Source: Lasiosphaeris hirsuta (lineage: Eukaryota > Ascomycota > Sordariomycetes > Sordariales > Lasiosphaeriaceae). Taken from it: DNA of 64,000 bases. The position numbers and the translations under genes are program-made. Below the pieces are notes generated by a model that was not told where the DNA came from, ran no database searches, and worked only from the letters and a program-made list of their open reading frames with translations. Positions 21,079 to 31,032 of this stretch are shown piece after piece (positions within the stretch are counted from its first letter, which is position 1; the number at the start of each line of letters is the position of its first letter). The stretch is from contig JAUKUA010000001.1 in the NCBI GenBank assembly GCA_030549175.1, positions 8,432,001 through 8,496,000 of the forward strand. The letters run 5' to 3'.

Positions 21079-21661
21079 TGTGTGTGTGCAGTGATTGCAA
21101 ATCCCGATGGTCCAAGTTAACGGTGTTGACGGATGCAGTTTGCTATGAGGGGTCGAGTCGACCTTTTATGAAAAGGCTGGTGGTCTGATGTCGTGATGAC
21201 AAAAAGGATGATGGGGATCGGAAGCAATTTGAGTCGGCCTTGTCTTGGCGGCGGGGTTTGTCATCCCCGACGCCCCGTAACACAAAGCATTCCCGAACCA
21301 GGGGGTTGGAAATCGCTCAAGAAAGTTATCAGGCTGTATAGTAAGCTGTATAGTAAGATTGATGCCTGCTGTACTAGGTTAGGCATAGTCCTATTGAGCG
21401 AGATGCATCCCAAAACCCGGGGCGGGCTGATTTCCGCTATAACTGAGACCGAATGACGTCATGCTGTGAACCTGATTTACACTGTCCTTCTTGAAGGGAC
21501 CTTCTTAGACGAGACCACCGCAAATACTTCCAAATACCGTGAGAAAGTGGCATAAGACATTCGCCATCTAATAATATCAGAGGGTAATTTTTTTTTTTTT
21601 TTTTTTCACGTTACACCATCCCCTCCAAAATTTTGAAAACAAAAACACCCAAAACGCCACC
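21079..21661. other. Divergent promoter region
   Basis: This spacer separates the divergent starts at 21078 and 21662. It holds a T-run of about 18 at 21589-21606, shortly before the gluconokinase leader. No gene is supported. Confidence 0.35.
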
Positions 21662-22396
21662 ATGGGCTCCATCCCCGAGAGTAACAATACGGCAAGCCCA
21701 GCGCCGGCACAACAATCAATAGGCGACACCGCCCAAACCGACATCCACCGCGGCCACCGCTGGATCTGGTTCATCACGGGACCGACCGCCTGCGGCAAGA
21801 CAACCATCGCGGAAGCCCTAGCCGACGACGTTGGATTCACGTTCATCGAAGGCGACGACGTAAGCCTTCCTCCCCCTCTACTTATCTCCCTACCCGTCCT
21901 ACATCCTAACACACACGCCCAGTTCCACACCCGCGCCAGCGTCCAAAAAATGGCCCACGGCTCGCCGCTGACGGACACAGACCGCGCGGGCTGGCTGGCG
22001 GCGCTACGGAAACACGAGACGGCACGGCCGGCGGGGGCGGCGGCCGACGCGCCGCTGCCGCACCTGGTCATGACGTGCTCGGCGCTAAAGCGGGGGTACC
22101 GCGACGTGCTGCGGGCGGGCGGGGCGCACGCAGGTGATCTGCGCATCCGGTTCGTGCTGCTGGACGCGCCCGAGGCGGAGCTGGTGCGGCGCGCGGCCGG
22201 GCGGGGCGGGCACTTTGCCGGGCCCGAGCTGGTAAGATCGCAGATGGCGGTGTTGGAGAGGCCCGGGGATGGGGAGGGGGATGTGGTGGTGGTGGATACC
22301 GAGGGGAGGGGGGTCGGGGATACGGTTAGGGAGGTGGGGGTGAGGGTGAGGGAGGTGATGATGGGGGAGGATGGGAGTTATTTGAAGGTGTTGTGA
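21662..22396 (+). CDS. Gluconokinase
   Basis: Phosphorylates D-gluconate to 6-phosphogluconate with ATP, feeding the pentose phosphate pathway; cytosolic. Two exons, 21662-21859 and 21923-22396, are separated by a 63-bp intron (GTAAGC donor, CTAAC branch site). The intron length is a multiple of three and it has no stop, so unspliced transcript would still be open. The product is about 223 aa. The P-loop GPTACGKTT is at residues 40-48. After the splice come the gluconokinase signature EGDD-FHTRASVQKM, then GSPLTDTDRAGWL, and TCSALKRGYRDVLR. The LID-region segment GGHFAGPELVRSQ is also typical. The C-terminal 40 residues are G/V/E-rich and low-complexity. The N-terminal 30 residues are an extension compared with bacterial enzymes. 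Confidence 0.93.
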   Translation: MGSIPESNNTASPAPAQQSIGDTAQTDIHRGHRWIWFITGPTACGKTTIAEALADDVGFTFIEGDDVSLPPPLLISLPVLHPNTHAQFHTRASVQKMAHGSPLTDTDRAGWLAALRKHETARPAGAAADAPLPHLVMTCSALKRGYRDVLRAGGAHAGDLRIRFVLLDAPEAELVRRAAGRGGHFAGPELVRSQMAVLERPGDGEGDVVVVDTEGRGVGDTVREVGVRVREVMMGEDGSYLKVL

Positions 22397-22565
22397 GGGA
22401 GGGGAGCACTGCCTGCGAGGGAACGATTGAATATAAGATTATTGAATATTAGACACTATTAGATACTGTAAACAATCTATAAAGATGCGCACATCTCTAA
22501 CTCTCTATCCCTCATCTCCTATTCATCTAACTAAACACCCCCTACCAGCATGCAGACTGCTTGCT

Positions 22566-22925
22566 CTAGTCAACTGCCTTGACATCCTCATAGCACTGCG
22601 CCTCCACGATAGTCTCCCCCTCGTAGACCGCCGGGATGTCCGTCAGCTCGCCGGCGCACTGGGGGAGGAGCTTGACAGCAACACAATCGGCGGGCACATT
22701 GGACTCGTCAGTGAGGGTGAGCCCGGCAAGGGTGAAGGCGGTGGAGAGCATCTTGAGTTTTTGAAGGGGGATGCTGTAGCTGAAATGTGACTTAACTTGG
22801 AGGTAAAGTTGTGATGTTGAGTTGCTAGAAGCTGGTGATGTTGTTGAGGATGCTGTTGCTGATGATGTTGTTGAGGATGCTGTTGCTGATGATGTTGATG
22901 AAGGTGCTGTTGCTGATGAGTTCAA
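22566..22925 (-). CDS. Small Ser/Thr-rich hypothetical protein
   Basis: A 119-residue frame begins with a repeated SSTTSSATA stretch, encoded by an approximately 30-bp tandem repeat (22837-22920, units built from GATGTTGTTGAGGATGCTG). It is followed by a compact segment with three Cys and an acidic end. An inner ATG at 22751 would give only the 61-residue part (MLSTAFTLAGLTLTDESN). No domain is recognised. The Ser/Thr segment recalls wall or secreted proteins, but no convincing signal peptide exists. It may be an exon of a longer gene or spurious. Confidence 0.3.
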   Translation of the reverse strand: MNSSATAPSSTSSATASSTTSSATASSTTSPASSNSTSQLYLQVKSHFSYSIPLQKLKMLSTAFTLAGLTLTDESNVPADCVAVKLLPQCAGELTDIPAVYEGETIVEAQCYEDVKAVD

Positions 22926-23437
22926 GTTGTGCTGAAATTCAGGGCCATGACGGCGCTTCGCAAAACCCCTTTCTCCTCCATCATGACCATGACTTCATTT
23001 TGAGGCACACCAGCTCAAGCGAACGCACATATGAGACCTGTGACTACTGCCAGGTCCGGAAATGAAAAATTTCCAAGACCTCTGCATCCGCTGGGCAGTA
23101 ATTACTTCTTGGTCTGCCGCCCCCTTTTACGAATACCAAGCCCCGTTGTTAGCGAATCCAGCCCCTTGGAACGTTGCATGCCTTGGAAAGTGTTTGTAGT
23201 CAATGGACCATCAACGCTGAAATTTATCAGGCCGGTGCTCAAGCCCGAGTTATTATCATGACAAAAAATACCAACTCGCTGCCAGGTAGGTTTCCACCCA
23301 GGCGGCGCTTCCTCCGCTCCAAGTGCCAGCAAAACTCAATGACTCAAAATCTCCACAATCAATATAGTTTCATGACTCTGCCCCCCCTCCGCCCAAAGCC
23401 CTACAGTCCCTCTTACATGCAGCAGCATAGTCTATAT
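22926..23437. other. Short intergenic region
   Basis: About 510 bp between the small ORF and the 3' end of the PLP-enzyme gene. No supported gene or repeat. Confidence 0.3.
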
Positions 23438-24920
23438 CTATGCTGCCCTGTACTCACCCCTGGCGGCCCTCTCACAAACCGACTTGAGCGTCTCAGCCCC
23501 CCACTCAAAGTCGTCCACGTCCAGGTAGACTTGGGCCGAGAAGCGGGCCCACCAGCGGCCGCGGTAGACAAACAGGGCCAGGAACGTCTTGTGCTCGGCC
23601 ATCAGCGTGTCCAACATCCAGTTAGTCACAGCGCCGGCCTCGGCAAACGGCACGACTGGCAGCGCCGCCACGTCCTCGTCGGGCGTCTTGGCCTCCTCGA
23701 CCCCGTCCGCCTCCTCCGGGTCGGCCCCCACCGCCAGGGGCAACGCCACGTTGACCATGGCCGACCCGGTCAGCGTACCCGCGGCGTTCTCGAGCATCTT
23801 AGTCCCCAGAATCTGCGCCGCCCGCGCCCCGCCCGCGCGCGCCAGGTCCCGCTGGTACGCCAGCACGCGCGCCTCGCCGCCCAGCACCTCGTCGCGCCAG
23901 CGGATGCTGTCGGCGACGCAGAGGTATGGCGCGTTGTCGAGGGTGCCGACGAACTCGAACCCCGTGACAAAGACCGACTTGGAGCTCGGCGGCAGCGGGT
24001 TCAGCCGCTTGGGGCCCTCGACGGGCTCGAAGCCGTGCGATGTCGGGACCGTGGAGCGGATTAGCGGCTGGTTGCGCAGCGGCACGTAGAACACGGCGCA
24101 GCCGCGCGGGACGTGCAGCCACTTGTGGCAGTTGCTAACAAAAAAGTCGGGGTCGAGCGCGCTGAGGTCGAGCGGCACCATGCCGATGCCCTGGGCGCCG
24201 TCAATGAGCGAGAGCACGCCGGCGGCGCGGCAGGCGGCCGCCACGGCCGGGTAGGGGAAGCACACGCCGGGCAGGGACGAGACGACGTCGAAGAGGCAGA
24301 TGCGCGGGCGGCGGGAGGCGGCGCGGGAGGCGGCGACGGCGGCTTCGAAGGCCGCGAGCACCGACGCGTCCTCGCACGGGTACGAAAGCGGGATGCAGCG
24401 CGACGAGGCGCGGCCGTAGCTGCTCTCGACCACGTAGTCGACCGTCTTGCCGCAGCCGCCGTACAGGGTGTCGAAGTAGAGGATCTCGTCCTTGCCGTCG
24501 GCGTCCCACACCATGCTGCGCAGCACCGTGTTGACGCCCATGGTGGCGTTAGACACGAAAACGACCGTCTCGACGGGCGCGTTGAGCACGCCGGCCACGG
24601 CCGCGCGCGACTCGTCCAGGAGCCGGGGGTACTCGTAGCGGATGAATGGGTCGGGCTGAGCTTCTGCTCGGTCCTGGTACTCGCGCTGCTTGGCTTGGAT
24701 GGCCCGCGGGATTGTCCCAAAGGAGCCTGTGGGTGTCAGTGTGAGCTTTCGCTGATATCGAGGCCCGGGGCTGTGACTCACCGTGGTTGAGGTTGTGGTA
24801 CTCTGGGTCGATGAGGAACTGTTTTCGAAGTTCCTTTCCAAACCTCACCTTGCCGTCCTGGCCCGCAAGGACATCTGTCTTGCTCCTCACCGGGAGGTCG
24901 CTTGCCGTGTTGCTACCCAT
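23438..24920 (-). CDS. Class V PLP-dependent aminotransferase-fold enzyme (Egt2/LolT/isopenicillin N epimerase-like)
   Basis: Two exons, 24920-24782 and 24726-23438, are joined so that the conserved LNHGSFG motif is restored across the intron (donor GTGAGT, acceptor CACAG). The product is about 475 aa. Motifs of the fold-type I class V family include [12 protein letters not shown] (phosphate-binding region), [26 protein letters not shown] (Asp that contacts the PLP pyridine nitrogen) and [18 protein letters not shown] with the Schiff-base Lys. The closest families I can name are fungal LolT-like/isopenicillin N epimerase-like proteins and hercynylcysteine sulfoxide lyase Egt2 of ergothioneine synthesis; the sequence alone does not separate them. 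No Egt1-like gene is in the window. The 5' leader carries a hexanucleotide repeat. Confidence 0.88.
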
Positions 24921-25707
24921 TGTGGGTTTTGTGTAGGTGGATGTGGATGTGGATGTGGATGTGGATGTGGATGTGGATGTGTTGAGGTATGGAATAAGTT
25001 ATGCCACACCTTCTATCTTCCAGGGCGCGGTAGATATAGAGAGAATCCACGCTGTAGGTGGAGTGTTGGTTGAGTCATGATGGCCACCCCACAGGCTAGC
25101 TGATAAGACCCATGCACTAGGTCTTGATGCGGCAACCGAAGCGCGGATGAAGAACGGGGGCGGCTCGGAATATGCCTGCAGATGCATGCACAGTTGAAGC
25201 TGGACGACACTCTCCCCCCGCATATTCTGGCTGCGCTCCTGGTTGCATCGTGTGCATGTATCTGGCAGGGCGCGGCCGGCATGTGTCGTTGTGATTGATC
25301 AATGGGCCCTCAGTAAACACCGTCCCAAAAGCCGGCGCAACCCGATAATAAACCGGGCCCCTTTTTCGTCCGCCGATGAACGGCGCCAAGGAGCGGGGAT
25401 CAGCACGGCCTGATAGCGCTCCCGACCGGGCGCACAGCTGAGACTCGGGACAGCCTCTGGTTTGTCAGTCCTAAAGATTCTAAACCAGTGACACCAAGTT
25501 TCCAAGACGGCTGTTTCTAAGGGCCACCACCCCCTCATAGTGCCGACATCATGGGAGATTGGATGCAATGGATATGAACAATCCTCTTGATGTTTGCTTG
25601 AGTGCAAAAAAAAGCAGTTAGAGTTATCAGGGTGCATCCATCGGGGGGGGGGGGGGGGAGGGGTCAGTGGAGCAAACGTGTACGATACGACTGGGTGAGA
25701 CTCGGAC
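24921..25707. other. Intergenic region
   Basis: Contains the GTGGAT hexamer repeat near the PLP-enzyme start and a G-run of about 17 at 25642-25660. No gene is supported. Confidence 0.35.
24937..24980. repeat. Hexanucleotide repeat (GTGGAT) about 7 copies
   Basis: Uninterrupted GTGGAT units lie 17-60 bp upstream of the minus-strand ATG at 24920, within the presumed 5' UTR or core promoter. Copy number is likely polymorphic. Confidence 0.8.
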
Positions 25708-27072
25708 TCAGTCTGAAATCTCAATGATCTCGGGACCCCCGGGCTGCAGGGCCAGTATCCTCTTCTCCAGCCAGGCATGGTATCCTGCAAACATGGCGAC
25801 ACCCAGCCAACCCTCACAGAACCTCAGCAGGGCCTTGTATCGGTCCAGCACCATCTGCTCCTCGGTGTCCCTGGAGACTGGCACCATGGCCTTGGAGATC
25901 TTGGACAGGCAGACGGCACAGAGATACGGCGGCTGCCGGACATCCTCGGCCATGCCCGCCGTGCTCTGCATGACGCACGCATAATACGAGCAGTGGGCAA
26001 GGCAGTGGCAATGGCCCAGCTCGTGCGACACGGTCCTGGCCACGCGCGAAAACCACAGCCCGCCGAGATCCGTCTCCGGCGCCGGCGCAGCCCTCGCCGC
26101 CTGCACCGCCGCCCCCAGCGGTGTGTCCTCCACCCTCGCGTCCCTCCCCGTCCTCTGCCCCCCGGCCCCGCTTGCCTCCCCCAACACCCTCCTGACGTAC
26201 TCGACACAATGACTACCGGGCCACATGTGCTCCCTGTCGACGGCCTCCCCATCCAGCGCAGGGTGATACCTCGCCGTCGACACCACCGCGACCCGACTCC
26301 CACCATACGCGCGCCCGCAGCAGAAATCATCCTCGTCGTCCTCATACAGATCATGATCCGTCATCAGCACAACGGCGTACGCATCCGCAGGCAGCGTCTC
26401 GATGGCCGCGTCCAGCACGTCGTTGAGATTTAGCTGGCGCGAGAACGCGCCGTCGGGACACGCGCGGGTGCGGATGCGCGTGACCACGCCGGCGGCGCCG
26501 AGCTGCAGCCCGACGAAGGCGGGCGCGCGGGCGCTCGACCGGACGGCACCCCCGCCCTCGCGCCAGGGCACAAAGGCCACCCTGCCGCGCAGCAGCTTGA
26601 CGGGCAGCGGATGGTAGAAGGCGGCGAGGTAGGCGAGTATGTCGGCGGCGCGGGGGGGGTTCGCGGCCAGGTTGGCGGGGACGCCGGGCGGGCGGGAGGG
26701 GGCCGTCCAGGATTGCATAAAGGCGACGGCCGCGGCGAGGGAGGGCGTCGGCGCCACGTAGATGGTCTGCCGCGCGGGCGTGATGGCGTTGCGCGCCTTC
26801 TCGTGCGTCCATGACCGCAGGCTCTGCGGCGGGTCGGTTGGGTCCAGCGCCAGCGCGTCGTCTGGGAGTACCAGCGGGCCGGGGAAGGTGTGGGCCCAGA
26901 GTGCGTCTTCGGCGGGGGATGGTTTGGCGTTTTTGGCGCTGACGCGACCTGAGGGCGTTGCTGCGGCTTTGCGCTTCGCTAGCGACGGCCATGCGAAGCC
27001 GGCTTCTTTGGCGTGCGACGACACGTCAGTCTGGAGCGATGGGTGGCTGCACGCGCTCGAAGGAGGAGCCAT
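25708..27072 (-). CDS. Archaemetzincin-type zinc metallopeptidase
   Basis: Single exon; the start at 27072 (MAPPSSACSH) gives 454 aa. The frame extends upstream to 27183 but those residues read like leader sequence. The family signature is clear at about residues 348-392: VSHELGHCHCLAHCSYYACVM supplies the HExxHxxxxxH zinc site and the extra Cys residues, followed by ED, PPYLC and AVCLSK, the C-x-x-C typical of archaemetzincins. Upstream, LMTDHDLY and GGSRVAVVSTARYHP match the conserved beta-strand region of the family. The first 60 residues are a basic low-complexity extension. Archaemetzincins are predicted aminopeptidase-like metzincins; substrates in fungi are not established. No signal peptide, so intracellular. 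Confidence 0.9.
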   Translation of the reverse strand: MAPPSSACSHPSLQTDVSSHAKEAGFAWPSLAKRKAAATPSGRVSAKNAKPSPAEDALWAHTFPGPLVLPDDALALDPTDPPQSLRSWTHEKARNAITPARQTIYVAPTPSLAAAVAFMQSWTAPSRPPGVPANLAANPPRAADILAYLAAFYHPLPVKLLRGRVAFVPWREGGGAVRSSARAPAFVGLQLGAAGVVTRIRTRACPDGAFSRQLNLNDVLDAAIETLPADAYAVVLMTDHDLYEDDEDDFCCGRAYGGSRVAVVSTARYHPALDGEAVDREHMWPGSHCVEYVRRVLGEASGAGGQRTGRDARVEDTPLGAAVQAARAAPAPETDLGGLWFSRVARTVSHELGHCHCLAHCSYYACVMQSTAGMAEDVRQPPYLCAVCLSKISKAMVPVSRDTEEQMVLDRYKALLRFCEGWLGVAMFAGYHAWLEKRILALQPGGPEIIEISD

Positions 27073-27896
27073 TTTGGGGTGTTGGCGGAAGGTGCAAAAT
27101 GGGGTTCTTGCCAAAGATGCAAGGTGGTGTTCAGGTGCCAGTGTCGATGCCAAGTGCATGGGACATTTACAAGGTACCACCAATGAGTGAGGTAAACAAG
27201 TCCAGGCAGCAGCTCACGGCCACCCTAATAAATAATAATAACCCAACCTCAACCCCACCCATTCTCGCTTATTACCATGATAAATACTACCAAACCCCGT
27301 GGAAAATATACCCGAAGAAGCCAACCATGGCTACTATCGGGAGAAGCGTCAGAAAAAGAGAGCAGTGTCAACAGGTTCATAGGGCATCGGAAACTCATCC
27401 CGAGAGGAGGAAAATTGCCATGCCTTGCCCGTCTCCAACCACATGCCCACGGTTCCAAATGATTGGAAGGTGACATTGAGCACGAAAAGTGCGCCGAGGG
27501 TAATGCCGAGTCCTCGTGTGGTTTTCGGGGCGAGTCGTTTTGCGGACTGAATAGAGCAATGCAATGCACCAAGGTAGCCCCATATTATAAGGGCTTACCA
27601 GCAGCACGGCGTGGCGCCTGGACAACACCGACAACCGAGTATCAGCAAGAGGGCATGGGAATCTCGAGACCCGGTCTCTGGCTCCATCAGATCAGGGATC
27701 GAGGGCTGCACTGGGAGCAGGTCGACAAGGGCGTCGCACGCTACCCACATGGTCCTGGGCATCGCTGTGCATCCAAGTCCGGTGGATGGACAACCGCCCG
27801 CCAATTGCCAACTGACACCTCACACTGTAGAGGCCTCAAAGTGCCGCCACTACCGACATTAGCAGCGCCGCTGTTCTCAACCTAACCTGGGCCGAG
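27073..27896. other. Intergenic region
   Basis: No supported gene; several overlapping short frames on both strands without motifs. Confidence 0.3.
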
Positions 27897-29450
27897 ATGA
27901 GCTCTACCAGCAAACCCCCCCCACCCCCCCCCCCCCCCCCATCCTCGGCGATGGCCACCCCGGATGCGCAGGTGATGGTTCTCTGCCTCGAGGCCAAACT
28001 GCAGCGCGTGATACTCGGCCCATTATTCAGCAGTGAGGAAGACAGGCAGATCGCCACCTGCAAGCCGTCCCAGTCCCCGGGCCACAAGAGCCTTGACAGG
28101 GCTCTCCCACAGACTGTTCCAATTTTCAGCCCTATCGCCCCTACCTTGAGACGCTGCGGCGAGCATTGCGTATGGTACGCTCTGTGCGTTGAGGAAAGAG
28201 CATATCTGCAAGAGGCGAGCAGCAACGGGGTGATTCTTGTTCAAAAACGCGAACGAGACCTCCCACGTGGAAAAGACGGCATACTGGTAGTTCCCGACGG
28301 ATATTGGCCGCCTGTTTCTCAGCAGTCGGACCTTTTGGGCCTTGTATAACTAAAGGTACTTCTTTGGCGAAATCTTGACGGTTGTGAGGTACGGTACGAA
28401 CCCGCCTGGACGATAGCCAGGGGTAGACCACCGAGCTCCTCGACGATCAACCGGCAAAACCTTTTGTCTTGAACATCCAGAGAATATTAGTCACGGTTGC
28501 AATGAAACGTGCTCTTGATGCTGGAGCGGCCTTGAAAGTGGTTGAGCCAACCTTCCGGGGTCTCGTAGCCTCCTCCCAACTGCTGCAGTACTGCATCAGC
28601 CTCATCCACCGGCAGCGGCTTGACCTCTAAGCTTGGACCGAGGAGGATGGACTGGGTCTGACGAGATGTGGTAAGTATGTCGCTCCCAGGCGTACGGGGG
28701 AAATAGCTTGGAAGGCTGATGGCCTCGAGATCGTAGGTATGCCTTGTCAAAGACGAGGAGCCATCCGCCGTTCTCAGGTCTCGCCAACCAAGTTTTCATG
28801 GCATTGACGACAGCTTTCCGTAATACCGTATCGTTGGCGGTCACCTGGCCTGTTGCAGGGTCTACGACAGACGCGGGACCGAGATCATAGCCAATCCTCG
28901 GGAAGTTGATAGCCGTACCCCGGACATGGGCCGCCCAGTCAACCAAACATTGCGCCATCTCGGCGAAGTTGTATTCAATAGAAGCCTCGGTGCTGGCATC
29001 AAACCAAAATATGGCTCGGGATGCTAAAGAATCTTGAAAAGCGCATCGCAGCCCAATCTGTGTCTTGCCATCCCGCCGAGACCGTAAAGACCGCTAGCCG
29101 TTGGGTTCCTGGGGCCTTTCCGGCCTCAGAAAAAGATTTCCTGATTCAAGACAGCTCGTCATCGCGACTGCGGAAGTTCCTATGCGGTACCAACGGTAAC
29201 ATCTTATCGGGAAGCCGGGCGTTTTGTGGACTGATTTGTTCTCGCGGCCAAAAGACGCCTCCACCTCCCCCCTTCTTGCGGACTCATCGCTTCTGCCACC
29301 GATAACGCTACCGGACCTCAAGCTGAAATCTTTCCAGAAAACAGACTTCCGCTTGGGCTCGGCGGTTGACCAAGTGCGGCAAGCATGCCCCCGAAACCCA
29401 TGAACAAAAACGATGGTGGATTCGAGGCATTTTTTTAGTCTGTCTAGCAC
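27897..29450 (-). pseudogene. Decayed fungal NLR: alpha/beta hydrolase, NB-ARC, winged helix
   Basis: Successive pieces of one NLR-like (STAND) protein occur in order on the minus strand in different frames. The N-terminal lipase/esterase-like part is STIVFVHGFRGHACRTWS and VFWKDFSL (from ATG 29450). The NB-ARC P-loop reads GLGGM then, after a missing base, KTQIG near 29065-29080. It is followed by AIFWFDASTEASIEYNFAE (about 29010), GGWLLVFD (28755), LPSYFPRTPGSDILTTSRQ in the next frame, and ELGGLPLAIVQAGSY at about 28425. The winged-helix-like part is FLNKNHPVAARLLQICSFLN (28240). A stop follows FLTAE at 28023, and homology fades at a C-run (27906-27940), where the repeat domain is absent. 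NLRs act in fungal non-self recognition. At least four disruptions make this a pseudogene. Confidence 0.75.
27906..27940. repeat. Homopolymer C tract at the truncated NLR end
   Basis: C-run interrupted by single A bases, at the point where NLR similarity ends. Confidence 0.7.
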
Positions 29451-30120
29451 CCACCACGGGTGGAGGATATGACCTACTCGGCCGCCGGGTTGTCACAGCT
29501 GTACACGACCTCAATGCAATATTTCACGTGCGCCATCATGAGGAATAGAGCAAAAGTGACAAAATTGCATTGTTGAATATTTTGTCTTGACCAAACATCT
29601 TCCGTGATGGCAGCCTTGCGATGTGGTTTTCAGCTGACCCGGACCGAGCGCGACATGGAACGGTGTGGCTATTTTTAGCCCGCCCACCAACCTGTTCTGT
29701 CCAGCGACGATGATCATGCAAACCGCCACCGACGCACTAGCCATGGCAAGGGCATGCCATGGCGAGAGGTATGTCTGGCAGTGTTTCAAGTCAAGGGTAG
29801 TATTCTTTAATTTACCAGTTTTACCCCATGTTCTGCTCTGCGTTCCATGATGCTTCGCACTCGCACTCGGGCCATGGGCAAACCGAATGCCGATTACTCC
29901 GTACGGCTTTCCATTATCCCGCCCCAGGCCTATATACACAAGGCATACACAACTGGCGTTCCTGGGTTATCACAATATTCAACAACTACTACGACTTGAA
30001 CTTCAGCAGTCATCCGCCCTCACCATCCTCTCAGTTGTCCAGGCTGCATCAATCGGCGCCATAAGCCTTCAATCCATTATTTTTGAGCCCTTTCATCGTC
30101 TCCTGCCCAGAGTAGTCCAA
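29451..30120. other. Intergenic region, NmrA-like gene promoter
   Basis: The spacer holds the promoter of the gene at 30121. TATATA at 29931-29936 could be a TATA box for it. No additional gene supported. Confidence 0.35.
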
Positions 30121-31032
30121 ATGGGCCCCTCTCGGAAGACGGTCCTTGTCACGGGCGCCACGGGCAAGCAGGGCGGTGCTCTCATCCAGCACCTTCTTCA
30201 AGCCAATCAGGACACAGACACGACCGCCTTCAACATAATTGCTTTGACGCGCGACGTCACCAGCACCCGTGCCCTGAAGCTCGGCGCCCATTTCAATGTC
30301 TCCGTCGTAGGCGGTGACATGAGCGAGCCCGAGGCCGTCTTCCAAAAGGTCGGGCCGGTGTGGGGCGTCTACAGCGTCCAGGTCAACTCGAACGACGAGG
30401 AGGCCCAAGGGGTGGCCTGGGTCGACGCGGCCGTCGCGCACGACGTGCGCCACTTTGTCTACTCGTCGGGCGACCGGGGGGGCCCCGAGAAGTCGGCCGT
30501 CACGCCCACCGATGTCAAGAACTTCGCTGCCAAGTTCCGGATCGAGAAGCACCTCGAGGAAAGGGCCGCGTCCAGCCCCCAGCAGATGACGTACACCATC
30601 CTCCGTCCCGTCACCTTTTTCGAAAATCTCACGGCCGATGTCCACGGCAAGGGCTTTGCGCGCATGTGGGAGCAAATGGGCGATAAGACGCTGCAGTTTG
30701 TCTCCACCCAGGACATTGGCTGGTTCGCGGCCAATGCCTTCCTACGTCCCAGCGACTTCCGAAATGTTGCCGTGACGTTGGTAGGCGACGAGCTGACCCA
30801 GGCCGAGGCCGATGTTTTGTTCAAGGCCGCCGTTGGGCTTCCCATGCCGCTAGCCCCTTGTCCTGTGGCTTCTGCCGTCAAGTTCTTCCTGAGAGGTACC
30901 GTCGGCGATATGTTCCGTTGGTTTGAGAAAGAAGGCTATGGGGGCGATGTGGCATTTTGCCGTCAACTACAACCTGGAATGATGGATTTCAAGGCTTGGA
31001 TCACGGCGAACAAAGGGCAGTTTTCTGACTAA
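30121..31032 (+). CDS. NmrA-like NAD(P)-binding protein
   Basis: Single exon, 303 aa; the ATG at 30121 directly precedes the Rossmann motif KTVLVTGATGKQGGALIQHLL, so the upstream in-frame extension to 29887 is taken as leader. Family features: ALTRDVTSTRALKL after the second strand, GDMSEPEAVF, WGVYSVQ, HFVYSSGDRGG and the YTILRPVTFFENL segment found in NmrA-type proteins. NmrA-type proteins bind dinucleotides and lack the classical SDR catalytic Tyr-Lys pair; they serve as redox-sensing regulators or as oxidoreductases. Which applies here cannot be told. No signal peptide or membrane segment. Confidence 0.9.
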   Translation: MGPSRKTVLVTGATGKQGGALIQHLLQANQDTDTTAFNIIALTRDVTSTRALKLGAHFNVSVVGGDMSEPEAVFQKVGPVWGVYSVQVNSNDEEAQGVAWVDAAVAHDVRHFVYSSGDRGGPEKSAVTPTDVKNFAAKFRIEKHLEERAASSPQQMTYTILRPVTFFENLTADVHGKGFARMWEQMGDKTLQFVSTQDIGWFAANAFLRPSDFRNVAVTLVGDELTQAEADVLFKAAVGLPMPLAPCPVASAVKFFLRGTVGDMFRWFEKEGYGGDVAFCRQLQPGMMDFKAWITANKGQFSD

